Part shown: positions 27,381-37,225 of the stretch, piece by piece
Numbering within the stretch: position 1 is the first letter of the stretch
How the letters are laid out: each line of letters begins with the position of its first letter
NCBI RefSeq assembly: GCF_007556705.1
Contig: NZ_VJOL01000009.1
Span: 1 to 58,828 of the forward strand
Direction of reading: 5' to 3'
Length of the DNA: 58,828 nt
DNA from: Tepidimonas thermarum
GTDB taxonomy: Bacteria > Pseudomonadota > Gammaproteobacteria > Burkholderiales > Burkholderiaceae_C
Made by a program: the position numbers and the translations under genes
The notes under the pieces: model-generated
Told to the model about the DNA's origin: nothing
What the model saw: only the letters and a program-made list of their open reading frames with translations
Databases searched by the model: none

Positions 27381-27444
27381 AAGACTCAAAAAAGTCTTCT
27401 ATAAGACACAAGACTGGTGTTGTGTCTTATAGAAGACTTATACT
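27381..27444 (+). promoter_or_regulatory. Palindromic operator and promoter of aceA
   Basis: Positions 27392-27411 and 27420-27439 are perfect inverted repeats of 20 bases with an 8-base spacer. Each arm contains a smaller near-palindrome GTCTT-N4-AAGAC (27394-27407 and 27424-27437), so two equivalent binding sites lie back to back 30 bases apart. Two further AAGAC units occur at 27381 and 27410. TATACT at 27439-27444 is a good -10, so transcription would start near 27451, downstream of the repeat. The repeat therefore acts as DNA, not as an RNA hairpin. No good -35 is visible, which suggests activator dependence or repression by overlap. The regulator is not in the window. Confidence 0.65.
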
Positions 27445-27516
27445 GGTGGCAACGACGCGGGCTGCAACGGCTGTCGGCTCGCAGCGGATTCTTCACCTAC
27501 CCACAGGAGTGTTGTC

Positions 27517-28836
27517 ATGACGCAAAACCTCACCCGTGAGCAGCAAATCGCTGCCCTGGAAAAAGATTGGGCCGAAAACCCGCGCTGGAAGGGCATCAAG
27601 CGCGGCTACAGCGCCGCCGACGTGGTGCGCCTGCGCGGCTCGGTGCACATCGAGCACACGCTGGCCAAGCGCGGCGCCGAAAAGCTCTGGCGTCTGATCA
27701 ACGGCGAGGCCAAGAAGGGCTACGTCAACGCCTTTGGCGCCATCACCGCCGGCCAGGCCATGCAGCAGGCCAAGGCGGGCCTGGAAGCGGTGTACCTGTC
27801 GGGCTGGCAGGTGGCCGCCGACGGCAACACCTCCGAGACCATGTACCCGGACCAGTCGCTCTACGCCTACGACTCGGTGCCGACCATGGTGCGTCGCATC
27901 AACAACACCTTCAAGCGCGCCGACGAGATTCAGTGGTCGCGCGGCATCGGCCCCGGTGACGCTGGCTACATCGACTACTTCCTGCCCATCGTGGCCGATG
28001 CGGAAGCCGGCTTTGGCGGCGTGCTCAACGCCTTCGAGCTGATGAAGAACATGATCGCCGCCGGTGCGGCTGGCGTGCACTTCGAAGACCAGCTCGCCGC
28101 GGTCAAGAAATGCGGCCACATGGGCGGCAAGGTGCTCGTGCCGACGCAAGAGGCGATCGAAAAGCTCATCGCCGCGCGCTTTGCGGCCGACGTCATGGGC
28201 GTGCCCACCATCGTGCTGGCGCGCACCGACGCCGAGGCGGCCAACCTGCTGACCAGCGACCATGACGCCAACGACCGTCCGTTCCTGACCGGCGAGCGCA
28301 CGCAAGAGGGCTTCTTCCGCGTCAAGAACGGCCTGGAGCAGGCCATCAGCCGTGGTGTGGCCTACGCGCCCTACGCCGATCTGGTTTGGTGCGAAACCGG
28401 CACGCCGGACCTGGGCTTTGCGCGTGAGTTCGCCCAGGCCATCCACGAGAAGTACCCGGGCAAGCTGCTGTCGTACAACTGCTCGCCCTCGTTCAACTGG
28501 AAGAAGAACCTGGACGACAAGACGATCGCCGAATTCCAGGACAAGCTCGCCGAGCTGGGCTACAAGTACCAGTTCATCACGCTGGCGGGCATCCACATCA
28601 ACTGGTACAACACCTTCATGTTCGCCTACAACTACGCGCGCGGTCAGGGCATGAAGCACTATGTCGAGATGGTGCAAGAGCCCGAGTTCAAGGCGCGCGA
28701 GCTGGGCTACACCTTCGTGTCGCACCAGCAGGAAGTGGGCGCTGGCTACTTCGACGACGTCACCACCGTCATCCAGGGTGGTTCCTCCAGCGTCAAGGCG
28801 CTGGCGGGCTCGACCGAAGAAGAGCAGTTCCACTGA
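27517..28836 (+). CDS. aceA: Isocitrate lyase
   Basis: Glyoxylate-bypass enzyme that splits isocitrate to succinate and glyoxylate. 439 aa. The catalytic loop [10 protein letters not shown] is at residues 197-206 with Cys199, and the early WQVAADGN and the later [12 protein letters not shown] active-site segments are typical. AGGAG lies a few bases before ATG 27517. It is a single-gene unit bounded by a palindromic operator and a strong terminator. No malate synthase gene is nearby. Confidence 0.97.
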   Translation: MTQNLTREQQIAALEKDWAENPRWKGIKRGYSAADVVRLRGSVHIEHTLAKRGAEKLWRLINGEAKKGYVNAFGAITAGQAMQQAKAGLEAVYLSGWQVAADGNTSETMYPDQSLYAYDSVPTMVRRINNTFKRADEIQWSRGIGPGDAGYIDYFLPIVADAEAGFGGVLNAFELMKNMIAAGAAGVHFEDQLAAVKKCGHMGGKVLVPTQEAIEKLIAARFAADVMGVPTIVLARTDAEAANLLTSDHDANDRPFLTGERTQEGFFRVKNGLEQAISRGVAYAPYADLVWCETGTPDLGFAREFAQAIHEKYPGKLLSYNCSPSFNWKKNLDDKTIAEFQDKLAELGYKYQFITLAGIHINWYNTFMFAYNYARGQGMKHYVEMVQEPEFKARELGYTFVSHQQEVGAGYFDDVTTVIQGGSSSVKALAGSTEEEQFH

Positions 28837-28871
28837 TCCCGTGCCGCCCCTGGGCGGCCCGAGGAGACGAC

Positions 28872-28904
28872 GGCCCGGCAGGCGCAGGCGTGCCGGGCCT
28901 TTTT
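28872..28904 (+). terminator. Intrinsic terminator of aceA
   Basis: GGCCCGGCA (28872-28880) pairs with TGCCGGGCC (28891-28899) around a 10-base loop, followed by TTTTTC. It lies 36 bases after the aceA stop. Confidence 0.9.
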
Positions 28905-28994
28905 CGTGGGGCGCTGCCGGGCGCTTGGGGGCGGTGCCGCAGGCGCGCGCCCAGGGTGGGGCGGGCAGCTGGCGCTGCGCGGGGAAGGGGGCCG

Positions 28995-29573
28995 TCAGAC
29001 GATGCGGCAGGCTTCGTCGAACGCCAGGCGCGGGCTGCGCGGGAACAGGCCCGCCGGGTCGCCGTAGCCCAGGTTGCACAGAAAGTTGGTGCGCACCGTG
29101 GTGCCGGCCCAGAACACCGCATCGACGGCGGCAGCGTCAAAGCCGCTCATCGGCCCGCAATCCAGCCCCAGCGCGCGCGCAGCCATGATGAAGTAGCCCC
29201 CCTGCAAGCTGGCGTTGCGCAATGCCGTGGCCTGGATGACCTCGGGCTGGCCTTCGAACCAGGTGCGCGCCTGCGGGTTGTGCGGGAAGAGCTGCGGCAG
29301 CTTTTCGTAGAAGGCCAGGTCCATGCCGATGATCGCCGTCACGGGCGCCGCGGCGGTCTTGGCGCGGTTGCCCTCGCTCAGGCAGGGCAGCAGCCTCGCC
29401 TTGGCCTCGGGCGACGTGACGAAGACGATGCGCGCCGGGCTGCAATTGGCCGAGGTGGGTCCCCACTTCATCCAATCGTACAGGCGGTGCAGCAGCGCAT
29501 CGGGCACGGGCCGATCCTGCCAGGCGTTGTGGGTGCGCGCGTTGTCAAACAATTGCTCGGTGGTGATTTGCAT
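28995..29573 (-). CDS. Nitroreductase-family protein, RutE-like (malonic semialdehyde reductase type)
   Basis: 192 aa, FMN-dependent nitroreductase fold. [29 protein letters not shown] at the N-terminus and the [13 protein letters not shown] segment resemble RutE/HadB-like reductases. E. coli RutE reduces malonic semialdehyde in pyrimidine breakdown, but no other rut gene is near, so the physiological substrate is open. ATG 29573 is chosen because the upstream in-frame codons are unconserved. The gene is convergent with aceA and divergent from thrS. Confidence 0.82.
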   Translation of the reverse strand: MQITTEQLFDNARTHNAWQDRPVPDALLHRLYDWMKWGPTSANCSPARIVFVTSPEAKARLLPCLSEGNRAKTAAAPVTAIIGMDLAFYEKLPQLFPHNPQARTWFEGQPEVIQATALRNASLQGGYFIMAARALGLDCGPMSGFDAAAVDAVFWAGTTVRTNFLCNLGYGDPAGLFPRSPRLAFDEACRIV

Positions 29574-29709
29574 GGCGTCACAAAGATCATCGCAAAGCCG
29601 CCATTGTGCAGTGGGGCGGCGCCACCGTGCGATGACCCCGGTGCCGGCATGGGGGTGCGCCGTTCTGTGCGAAAATGCGGCGACCGTACTGATATCCCGT
29701 GCAGGTGCC

Positions 29710-29823
29710 ATGGTGATGACACCGCGAACGTTTCCGGAGGTTGACCCGGCCGCGTGAGGCCGGCGGCAGTGCGCGCCTGCTCGACATCCCAGCCGCGCGG
29801 CCTCGAGCCGCGCGTTTGTTTTC
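29710..29823 (+). promoter_or_regulatory. Leader of thrS with attenuator-like hairpin
   Basis: CGCGCGGC (29794-29801) and GCCGCGCG (29807-29814) form an 8-bp stem with a CTCGA loop followed by TTTGTTTTC, a Rho-independent terminator just 14 bases before the thrS ATG. A 15-codon reading frame (ATG 29710 to TGA 29757) precedes it and contains two Thr codons. Transcription of the thrS operon may thus be controlled by attenuation. Neither the leader peptide nor an antiterminator is proven. Confidence 0.5.
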
Positions 29824-29836
29824 AGGACCCAGACCC

Positions 29837-31765
29837 ATGATCCAGATCACGCTTCCCGACGGTTCGCAGCGCAGCTTCGATGCGCCGGTCACCGTGGCCG
29901 AGATCGCGGCCGCCATCGGCGCCGGGCTGGCCAAGGCCGCCGTCGCCGGCAAGGTGCAAGCCGATGGCGATGCCGAGCCGCGGCTGGTCGATACCGCCTA
30001 CCGGGTCGAGCGCGACGCGCGCGTGTGGATCGTCACGCCCAAGGACCCGGAGGGGCTCGAGATCATCCGCCACTCCACCGCCCACTTGCTGGCCTACGCC
30101 GTCAAGGAGCTGTATCCGGAGGCGCAGGTCACCATCGGCCCGGTCATCGACAACGGGTTTTACTACGACTTTGCCTACAAGCGCCCCTTCACGCCGGAGG
30201 ATCTGGTCGCAATCGAAAAAAAGATGGCCGAGCTTGCGGCCAAGGACGAGCCGGTGGTGCGGCGCGTGCTGCCGCGCGACGAGGCGGTGGCCTACTTCAA
30301 GGGCCTGGGCGAGCACTACAAGGCGGAAATCATCGGCAGCATCCCCGAAGGTGAGGAGGTCAGCCTGTACCGCGAGGGACGCTTCGAGGACCTCTGCCGT
30401 GGGCCGCACGTGCCCTCGACGGGCAAGCTCAAGCACTTCAAGCTCATGAAGGTGGCGGGCGCCTACTGGCGCGGTGACCACCGCAACGAGCAGTTGCAGC
30501 GCATCTACGGCACGGCCTGGGCGACCAAGGAAGAGCTGCAGCAATACCTGCACATGCTGGAGGAGGCCGAACGGCGCGACCACCGCAAGCTCGGCCGCGA
30601 GCTCGACCTGTTCCACCTCGACGAGCACGCCCCGGGCCTGGTGTTTTGGCACCCCAAGGGCTGGACGCTGTGGCAGCAAATCGAACAGTACATGCGCCAG
30701 GTCTACCGCAGCAACGGCTACCTGGAAGTCAAAGGGCCACAAATCCTGGACAAGGCGCTGTGGGAAAAAACGGGCCACTGGGACAAATACCGGGAAAACA
30801 TGTTCATCACCGAGTCGGAAAAGCGCGACTATGCGCTCAAGCCGATGAACTGTCCCGGCCACATCCTCATCTTCAAGCAGGGGGTCAAAAGCTACCGCGA
30901 CCTGCCGCTGCGCTACGGTGAGTTTGGGCAGTGCCACCGCAACGAGCCCTCGGGTGGCCTGCACGGCATCATGCGCGTGCGCGGGTTTACCCAGGACGAC
31001 GGCCACATCTTCTGCACCGAAGAGCAAATCCTGGCCGAGTGCGGCGCGTTTACCAAACAACTCAAAAAGGTGTACGCGGACTTTGGCTTTACCGACATCC
31101 TCTACAAGGTTTCGACGCGCCCGCCGGCGCGCATCGGCTCGGACGAGCTGTGGGACAAGGCCGAGGCGGCGTTGATGCAAAGCCTGCGCGACGCGGGTTG
31201 CGACTTCGTCATCTCCGAGGGGGACGGCGCCTTCTACGGGCCCAAGATCGAGTACACGCTCAAGGATGCGCTGGGCCGCGAGTGGCAATGCGGCACGATC
31301 CAGGTGGATTTCAACCTGGCCGAGCGGCTGGATGCCGAGTACGTGGCCGAAGACGGCAGCCGCCGCCGCCCGGTGATCCTGCACCGCGCCATCGTTGGTA
31401 GTTTGGAGCGCTTCATCGGCATCCTGATCGAGCAGCACGCCGGGGCGCTGCCGGTGTGGCTGTCGCCGGTGCAGGTGGCGGTGCTCAACATCACCGATGC
31501 GCAGGCCGACTACTGTGGCGAAATTGCCAACACGTTGCGCGCGCAGGGGTTTCGGGTCGCGCTCGACCTTGGCAAAGAAAAGATCACCTATAAAATTCGG
31601 CAGCAAGCGATGCAGAAAGTGCCCTACATCCTGGTCGTGGGCGACAAGGAAAAGGCCTCCGCCATGGTGGCCGTGCGCGCGCGCGGCAACCAGGATTTGG
31701 GAGTCATGCCGTTGGCCACTTTCGTGCAGCGCCTTCGTTCGGACGTCGAGTCCAAGCAAGTTTGA
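29837..31765 (+). CDS. thrS: Threonyl-tRNA synthetase
   Basis: Class II synthetase, 642 aa. N-terminal TGS domain (1-60), editing domain with [16 protein letters not shown] (about 75-220), catalytic core with zinc ligands in [11 protein letters not shown] and the C-terminal [21 protein letters not shown], motif 2 in [19 protein letters not shown], and the anticodon-binding domain from about 535. ATG 29837 gives the standard N-terminus MIQITLPDG. First gene of the translation operon continuing into infC. Confidence 0.97.
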   Translation: MIQITLPDGSQRSFDAPVTVAEIAAAIGAGLAKAAVAGKVQADGDAEPRLVDTAYRVERDARVWIVTPKDPEGLEIIRHSTAHLLAYAVKELYPEAQVTIGPVIDNGFYYDFAYKRPFTPEDLVAIEKKMAELAAKDEPVVRRVLPRDEAVAYFKGLGEHYKAEIIGSIPEGEEVSLYREGRFEDLCRGPHVPSTGKLKHFKLMKVAGAYWRGDHRNEQLQRIYGTAWATKEELQQYLHMLEEAERRDHRKLGRELDLFHLDEHAPGLVFWHPKGWTLWQQIEQYMRQVYRSNGYLEVKGPQILDKALWEKTGHWDKYRENMFITESEKRDYALKPMNCPGHILIFKQGVKSYRDLPLRYGEFGQCHRNEPSGGLHGIMRVRGFTQDDGHIFCTEEQILAECGAFTKQLKKVYADFGFTDILYKVSTRPPARIGSDELWDKAEAALMQSLRDAGCDFVISEGDGAFYGPKIEYTLKDALGREWQCGTIQVDFNLAERLDAEYVAEDGSRRRPVILHRAIVGSLERFIGILIEQHAGALPVWLSPVQVAVLNITDAQADYCGEIANTLRAQGFRVALDLGKEKITYKIRQQAMQKVPYILVVGDKEKASAMVAVRARGNQDLGVMPLATFVQRLRSDVESKQV

Positions 31766-31780
31766 CAGAGGATACCCACC

Positions 31781-32383
31781 ATCGCTACCGCCCGTCCCAG
31801 TTCATTTCGTGACCGCCGCCAGCGCGAGGAGCGCCAGCACCGGCTCAACCGTGAGATCACCGCGCCCGAGGTGCGCCTGACCGGCCCTGACGGCCAGCAA
31901 ATCGGCATCGTGCCCATCCAGGAGGCGCTGCGCATGGCCGGTGAGCTCGACGTCGATCTGGTCGAGATCGCCCCGATGGCCACGCCGCCGGTGTGTCGCT
32001 TGATCGATTACGGTAAGTTCAAGTACGCCGAGCAAAAAAAGGCGGCCGAAGCCAAGGCCAAGCAAAAAGTCATCGAGGTCAAGGAAGTCAAGTTCCGTCC
32101 CGGCACCGATGAGGGCGACTACCAGGTCAAGATGCGCAACATTCGCCGCTTCCTGGAAGACGGCGACAAGTGCAAGGTGACGTTGCGCTTCCGCGGGCGG
32201 GAGATCACGCACCAGGAGCTGGGCTTGGCGCTGTTGGAGCGCATCCGCACCGAGTTGGGCGACAGCATCGTGGTCGAGCAATTCCCCAAGCTCGAAGGGC
32301 GGCAGATGATCATGATGATCGCGCCCTCGCGCAAGAAGGGGGCGGGCGCCAGCAAGGCCGAGGCTGCCGCGCCGACCGCCTGA
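31781..32383 (+). CDS. infC: Translation initiation factor IF-3 with an ATC start codon
   Basis: Binds the 30S subunit and checks the start codon. From ATC 31781 the frame encodes 200 aa beginning [25 protein letters not shown], the complete family N-terminus. GAGGA at 31768-31772 is 8 bases upstream. No ATG, GTG or TTG is available before GTG 31871, which would delete 30 conserved residues. Escherichia coli infC uses ATT and regulates itself through that rare codon; the ATC here implies the same control. The two-domain structure is intact (linker rich in Lys/Ala around [15 protein letters not shown]). It follows thrS by 15 bases. Confidence 0.92.
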   Translation: MATARPSSFRDRRQREERQHRLNREITAPEVRLTGPDGQQIGIVPIQEALRMAGELDVDLVEIAPMATPPVCRLIDYGKFKYAEQKKAAEAKAKQKVIEVKEVKFRPGTDEGDYQVKMRNIRRFLEDGDKCKVTLRFRGREITHQELGLALLERIRTELGDSIVVEQFPKLEGRQMIMMIAPSRKKGAGASKAEAAAPTA

Positions 32384-32437
32384 AGCCCCCCGCGGCTTGC
32401 CGGGCCCTGTGCAGGGCGAGCCGAGTGGTGCGCAGGT

Positions 32438-32446
32438 TGCTATAAT
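32438..32446 (+). promoter_or_regulatory. Extended -10 promoter before rpmI
   Basis: TGC-TATAAT (32438-32446) is a perfect -10 with the extended TGn element. It would give a structured leader of about 135 bases before rpmI. No clear -35 is needed for such promoters and none is evident. It allows rpmI-rplT and downstream genes to be expressed apart from thrS-infC. Confidence 0.65.
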
Positions 32447-32590
32447 GAGAGGCTTTTCCGGTCGCGTGGGTCGCGGGGCCGGGAAACGGTTGGCCTGGGT
32501 TGGCTGACCGCATAAGTGGCTCGGGGCCGACAAGCCCCCGGTGCAGACGCCGGGGCGCCTCGCGAGCACAACCGATAAGGAAGTTCCATC

Positions 32591-32794
32591 ATGCCCAAGA
32601 TGAAGACCAAGAGCAGCGCGAAAAAGCGGTTTCGCGTTCGTCCCGGTGGTACCGTCAAGCGCGGTCAGGCCTACAAGCGCCACATCCTGACCAAAAAGAC
32701 GACCAAGAACAAGCGCCAGCTGCGCGGTGCGGTCAACGTCCACGAGACGAATATGGGCCACATCGCTCAGATGATGCCGTTTGCCGGCCTGTGA
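32591..32794 (+). CDS. rpmI: Ribosomal protein L35
   Basis: 67 aa, strongly basic large-subunit protein. [16 protein letters not shown] at the N-terminus and [18 protein letters not shown] are the family signature. The start follows an AAGGAAG site. It lies between infC and rplT as is usual in bacteria. Confidence 0.97.
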   Translation: MPKMKTKSSAKKRFRVRPGGTVKRGQAYKRHILTKKTTKNKRQLRGAVNVHETNMGHIAQMMPFAGL

Positions 32795-32832
32795 TGGGCG
32801 GCGCCACCCCGTAACGAACCAGGAGTCCAACC

Positions 32833-33201
32833 ATGCCTCGCGTCAAACGTGGTGTCACCGCGCGTGCCCGCCACAAGAAAGTGCTCGCCCTGGCCAAGGG
32901 TTTCCGCGGCCGCCGCAAGAATGTCTTTCGCGTTGCCAAGCAGGCGGTGATGAAGGCTGGGCAATACGCCTACCGTGACCGTCGTGCCCGCAAGCGCGTC
33001 TTCCGCCAGCTCTGGATCGCCCGCATCAACGCCGGTGTGCGCGAACTGGGCCTGACCTACAGCCAGTTTGCCAACGGGCTGCGCAAGGCGGCGATCGAGA
33101 TCGACCGCAAGGTGCTGGCCGATCTGGCCGTCAACGACAAGGCAGCGTTCGGCGCCATTGTCGAGCGCGTCAAGGCCCAGCTGCAAGGCGCGGCCGCCTG
33201 A
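32833..33201 (+). CDS. rplT: Ribosomal protein L20
   Basis: 122 aa, assembly protein of the large subunit. [30 protein letters not shown] is the standard long basic N-terminal helix, and [20 protein letters not shown] belongs to the globular C-terminal half. In E. coli L20 represses rpmI-rplT translation; the long leader before rpmI would allow this here. Confidence 0.97.
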   Translation: MPRVKRGVTARARHKKVLALAKGFRGRRKNVFRVAKQAVMKAGQYAYRDRRARKRVFRQLWIARINAGVRELGLTYSQFANGLRKAAIEIDRKVLADLAVNDKAAFGAIVERVKAQLQGAAA

Positions 33202-33207
33202 CGTCGC

Positions 33208-33276
33208 GGGCCGCCGCCGGCGGCCCACCGTCTCCTCACGGGCCAGTCGCCTTTGCGCGCTGGCCCGTTCGTTTTT
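33208..33276 (+). terminator. Double hairpin with U-tract between rplT and pheS (attenuator-like)
   Basis: The first hairpin is GGGCCGCC/GGCGGCCC (33208-33226). The second is CGGGCCAG (33239-33246) with CTGGCCCG (33260-33267) followed by TTCGTTTTTT. The second is a clear Rho-independent terminator yet lies 34 bases ahead of pheS within the operon. The middle arms (GGCCC at 33222, GGGCC at 33240) could also pair with each other, which would disrupt the terminator. No Phe-rich leader peptide with a start codon and ribosome site was found. Confidence 0.6.
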
Positions 33277-33309
33277 TGGGGTGGCGCGCGCCCCACAACG
33301 GATGATCGC

Positions 33310-34386
33310 ATGAACGACCTCGAATCTCTGGTGCAGTCGGCGCGTGAGCAGTTCGCGCAGGCGGACACGCCCCACGATCTGGAAAATGCCAAGGCCCGCT
33401 TTTTGGGCAAGAGCGGCGCGATCACCGAGCGCATGAAGGGCTTGGCCGCGCTGCCGCCCGATGAGCGCAAGGCGGCCGGTGCGGCGATCAACCAGGCCAA
33501 GCAAGCGATCGAGGCGGCGTTGCAGGCGCGTCGCGCCGCGCTGGCCGACGCCGAGTTGCAACGCCAGTTGCAGGCCGAGGCGCTGGATGTGACGCTGCCC
33601 GGGCGGCAGCGCGGCGTCGGCGGCTTGCATCCGGTGAGCCTGACGCTGGAGCGCATTGAAGCCATTTTTGCCTCCATGGGCTTCGAGGTCGCCGACGGTC
33701 CCGAGATCGAGACCGATTGGTTCAACTTCACGGCGCTCAACACCCCGGCCGATCACCCGGCGCGCTCGATGCACGACACCTTCTACGTCGAAGGGGGAAC
33801 GCCCGAGGCGCCGTTGCTGCTGCGCACCCACACCAGCCCGATGCAGATTCGCCACGCCGTGCAGCACGTCAAGCGCGCCCGTGCCGCTGCGGGCGTGGAC
33901 GGCGACGGTTTGTTTGCCGGTGACATGCCGGAAATTCGCGTCATTGCACCGGGGCGCACGTACCGGGTGGACAGCGACGCCACGCACTCGCCGATGTTTC
34001 ACCAGTGCGAGGGGCTGTGGATCGGGCGCAACGTGAGCTTCAAGGACCTCAAGGTCGTGTTCACGGCGTTTTGCCGCACGTTCTTCGAGCGGGACGACCT
34101 CCAGCTGCGCTTTCGGCCGAGTTTCTTCCCGTTCACCGAGCCCAGCGCCGAGATCGACATTCAATTTCCCAGCGGTCCGCTGGCCGGGCGCTGGCTGGAG
34201 GTGGCGGGTTCGGGGCAGGTGCACCCCAACGTCGTGCGCAACATGGGGCTCGATCCCGAGCACTACATGGGCTTTGCCTTTGGCATGGGGCCGGACCGGC
34301 TGACCATGCTGCGTTACGGCGTCAACGACCTGCGCCTGTTCTTCGATGGCGATCTGCGCTTTTTGTCGCAGTTCCGTTGCGGTTGA
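33310..34386 (+). CDS. pheS: Phenylalanyl-tRNA synthetase alpha subunit
   Basis: Catalytic subunit, 358 aa. N-terminal coiled coil (about 1-90), then the class II core with [46 protein letters not shown], motif 2 around [17 protein letters not shown], and [16 protein letters not shown] with the terminal [16 protein letters not shown]. The ATG at 33310 gives the usual MNDLESLV start. It is followed by pheT after 15 bases. Confidence 0.97.
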   Translation: MNDLESLVQSAREQFAQADTPHDLENAKARFLGKSGAITERMKGLAALPPDERKAAGAAINQAKQAIEAALQARRAALADAELQRQLQAEALDVTLPGRQRGVGGLHPVSLTLERIEAIFASMGFEVADGPEIETDWFNFTALNTPADHPARSMHDTFYVEGGTPEAPLLLRTHTSPMQIRHAVQHVKRARAAAGVDGDGLFAGDMPEIRVIAPGRTYRVDSDATHSPMFHQCEGLWIGRNVSFKDLKVVFTAFCRTFFERDDLQLRFRPSFFPFTEPSAEIDIQFPSGPLAGRWLEVAGSGQVHPNVVRNMGLDPEHYMGFAFGMGPDRLTMLRYGVNDLRLFFDGDLRFLSQFRCG

Positions 34387-34401
34387 GAGAAAGAGCCCCC
34401 G

Positions 34402-36819
34402 ATGCAATTCCCCGAATCCTGGCTGCGAACCTTTTGCAACCCGCCGCTGGACAGCGCGCAACTGGCCGACGTGCTCACCATGGCCGGCCTGGAAGTGGAG
34501 GCGCTGGAGCCGGTGGCGCCGCCGTTTACCCGCGTGGTGGTGGGCGCAATCCTGAGCGCCGAGCCGCATCCCAACGCCGACCGGCTGCGCGTGTGCCGCG
34601 TGGATGTCGGGCAGGGCGAGCCGCTGCAAATCGTCTGTGGCGCGCCCAATGCGCGTGCCGGCATCCGCGTGCCGTGCGCGCTGGTGGGGGCGGTGCTGCC
34701 ACCGGGCGACGACGGACGGCCGTTCGACATCCGCGTGGGCAAGCTGCGCGGGGTGGAAAGCCACGGCATGCTGTGCTCGGCGCGCGAGTTGCGCCTGTCC
34801 GACGACCATGGCGGTTTGCTGGAGCTGGCGGCCGACGCCCCCGTCGGCCGGGATGTGCGCGAGGTGCTGGCGCTGGACGACCGCATCTTCACGCTCAAGC
34901 TCACGCCCAACCTGGCGCACTGCTTGAGCGTCTATGGCGTGGCGCGTGAGGTGGCCGCCCTGACCGGCGCGCCGCTGACGGCCCCCGTGTTCCCCACGGT
35001 GGCTGCACGGCACGGGGACGTGCTGCCGGTGCGCGTCGAGGCCCCCGATTTGTGCGGGCGCTTCACCGGCCGCATCATCCGCGGCATCGACCCCCGTGCG
35101 CGCACGCCCGACTGGATGGTGCAGCGGCTGGCGCGCTGTGGCCAGCGCAGCATCTCGGCGCTGGTCGATATCTCCAACTACGTGATGTTCGAGCTGGGGC
35201 GGCCGTCGCACATCTTCGATCTCGACAAGATCCACGGTGGCCTGCAGGTGCGCTGGGGCCGCGCGGGTGAGACGCTCAAGCTGCTCAACGGCCAGACCGT
35301 CGCGCTGGACGAGACCGTGGGCGTGATCGCCGACGCGCACGGCGTGGAGTCGCTCGCCGGCATCATGGGCGGGGATGCGACCGCCGTGTCGGACGATACC
35401 CGCAACGTCTACGTCGAGGCGGCGTTTTGGTGGCCGCGGGCGATCGCGGGCCGCGCGCGGCGCTTCAACTTCAGCACCGACGCTGGGCATCGCTTCGAGC
35501 GCGGTGTGGACCCGAGCACGACGCGCGAGCACATCGAGCGCATCACGCAGCTCATCCTCGACATTTGCGGCGGCGAGGCGGGCCCGATCGACGACCACGT
35601 GGTCAACGTGCCGCAGCCGCAGCCGGTGACGCTGCGCGTGGCGCGCGCTGCCCAGGTCATTGGCATGCCGCTGACCCAGGCCCAGTGCGCCGAGCCGCTG
35701 CGCCGCCTGGGGCTGGCGGTTGCCGAAGGGGCGGGCACCCTGACGGTGACACCGCCGCCGTACCGGTTCGACCTGCAGATCGAGGAGGATCTGATCGAGG
35801 AGGTGGCGCGCGTGATCGGCTACGACCGCCTGCCCGAGACGCCGCCCCTGGCCCCGGTGGTGCCGCGCGTGCGCCCGGAATCCCAGCGCTCCACCCACGC
35901 CGTGCGGCGCCAGCTGGCCGCGCTGGGCTACCAGGAAACGATCAACTTCAGCTTTGTCGAAGAACGCTGGGAGCGTGACTACGCGGGCAACACGGCGCCC
36001 ATTCGCCTGCTCAACCCGATCGCCAGCCATCTGAGCGTGATGCGCTCCAGCCTGATCGGCAGTTTGCTGGCCGCCCTCAAATACAACACCGACCGCAAGG
36101 TGCCGCGTGCCCGGTTGTTCGAGATCGGACGGGTGTTCCGCCGCGATGCGTCGGTGCCGGACAGCGACGCGACGGTCGCTGGCATCGACCAGCCGCGCCG
36201 CGTGGCCGGCCTGGCGTGGGGCGACGCTGCCCCGCTGCAGTGGGGCGAAGCGGCGCGGCCGGTGGATTTCTACGACGTCAAAGGCGATGTGGAGGCCCTG
36301 CTGGCGCCGCGCCGTGCCGTGTTCGAACCGGCCCAGCACCCGGCCCTGCATCCGGGGCGATGCGCCCGTGTGCTGCTCGACGGCCGCGCCATCGGGGTGG
36401 TGGGTGAGCTGCACCCGCGCTGGCGCCAGCTCGAAGGGTGGACGCAGGCGCCGGTGCTGTTCGAGCTCGACCTGGATGCGGTGTTGGTGCGCCCCGTGGC
36501 GCAGGCGGTGCCCGTGGGGCGGCACCAGCCGGTGCAGCGTGACATCGCCGTCGTCGTGCGCGAATCGGTGACCCACGACGCGCTGATGGCCGCCATCGAC
36601 GCCGTGCAACAGCCGTGGCTGCGCGAGGCGGTGCTGTTTGACGTCTACCGCCCCAAAGCCGGTGGCGTGGGGGGGCTGGCGCCGGGCGAGAAGAGCCTGG
36701 CCGTGCGCCTGACGCTGGAGCGTCACGACGCCAACCTCACCGACCAGGAGATCGACGCCGTGGTGCAGACGGTGTTGGCATCGCTGCAACAGCGCGTCGG
36801 TGCCCGGCTGCGCGGTTGA
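34402..36819 (+). CDS. pheT: Phenylalanyl-tRNA synthetase beta subunit
   Basis: 805 aa, normal length. Domains in order: tRNA-binding EMAP-like domain (about 40-150), B3/B4 editing domain (about 210-385, with SALVDISNYVMFELGRP), B5 (about 400-475), the class II-like core and the C-terminal ferredoxin-fold anticodon-binding domain (FDVYRPKAGGVGGLAPGEKSLAVRLTL). Forms an alpha2-beta2 enzyme with PheS. ihfA follows 46 bases later. Confidence 0.97.
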   Translation: MQFPESWLRTFCNPPLDSAQLADVLTMAGLEVEALEPVAPPFTRVVVGAILSAEPHPNADRLRVCRVDVGQGEPLQIVCGAPNARAGIRVPCALVGAVLPPGDDGRPFDIRVGKLRGVESHGMLCSARELRLSDDHGGLLELAADAPVGRDVREVLALDDRIFTLKLTPNLAHCLSVYGVAREVAALTGAPLTAPVFPTVAARHGDVLPVRVEAPDLCGRFTGRIIRGIDPRARTPDWMVQRLARCGQRSISALVDISNYVMFELGRPSHIFDLDKIHGGLQVRWGRAGETLKLLNGQTVALDETVGVIADAHGVESLAGIMGGDATAVSDDTRNVYVEAAFWWPRAIAGRARRFNFSTDAGHRFERGVDPSTTREHIERITQLILDICGGEAGPIDDHVVNVPQPQPVTLRVARAAQVIGMPLTQAQCAEPLRRLGLAVAEGAGTLTVTPPPYRFDLQIEEDLIEEVARVIGYDRLPETPPLAPVVPRVRPESQRSTHAVRRQLAALGYQETINFSFVEERWERDYAGNTAPIRLLNPIASHLSVMRSSLIGSLLAALKYNTDRKVPRARLFEIGRVFRRDASVPDSDATVAGIDQPRRVAGLAWGDAAPLQWGEAARPVDFYDVKGDVEALLAPRRAVFEPAQHPALHPGRCARVLLDGRAIGVVGELHPRWRQLEGWTQAPVLFELDLDAVLVRPVAQAVPVGRHQPVQRDIAVVVRESVTHDALMAAIDAVQQPWLREAVLFDVYRPKAGGVGGLAPGEKSLAVRLTLERHDANLTDQEIDAVVQTVLASLQQRVGARLRG

Positions 36820-36865
36820 GGCGCGGGATGGTGCGCGGTGGCACCGTCCTGCTACGATTGCCACC

Positions 36866-37225
36866 ATGGCCACGCGCAACCCCCGTACGGAACCCGAAGA
36901 CGCCGATGGCGGCGCGACCCTGACCAAAGCCGAGCTCGCCGAGCGCTTGTTCGAGCGCATCGGCTTCAACAAACGCGAGTCGAAGGACATCGTCGACACC
37001 TTCTTCACGCTCATTGCGCAACGCCTGATCGCCGGTGAAGAGGTGCGCATTGCCGGCTTTGGGCAGTTTCAGGTGCGCGCCAAGCCCCCGCGCCCGGGGC
37101 GCAACCCGCGCACGGGCGAGCTGGTGCCCATCGAGGCGCGACGCGTGGTGACCTTCCACGCGTCGCCCAAGCTCAAGGCAGCGCTGCAGAGCGGCGCTTC
37201 GAACCCCACCGACGCGGATCGATGA
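36866..37225 (+). CDS. ihfA: Integration host factor alpha subunit
   Basis: DNA-bending protein, 119 aa. The HU/IHF core starts at TLTKAELAERLFERIGFNKRESKDIVDTFF and the arm IAGFGQFQVRAKPPRPGRNPRTGE ends in the intercalating-Pro region. There is an acidic N-terminal extension of about 17 residues (RTEPEDADGG). The ATG 36866 follows TACGAT, a possible own -10. The last 53 bases overlap the convergent EamA gene. In most Burkholderiales a MerR gene and tRNA-Pro follow directly; here they are at 57433-57996 on the other strand. Confidence 0.95.
   Translation: MATRNPRTEPEDADGGATLTKAELAERLFERIGFNKRESKDIVDTFFTLIAQRLIAGEEVRIAGFGQFQVRAKPPRPGRNPRTGELVPIEARRVVTFHASPKLKAALQSGASNPTDADR

Noticed and set aside
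33253-33310. Phe-containing peptide (PFVFWGG) as a pheS leader or N-terminal extension
   Set aside because: It would start at TTG without a ribosome site and is encoded by the terminator stem itself; PheS starts normally at 33310.
32767-37050. Open frame of 1427 codons on the minus strand across rplT-pheS-pheT-ihfA
   Set aside because: It is exactly antisense to well-conserved genes, His/Arg/Gln-rich and without domains; long shadow frames are expected at this GC content.
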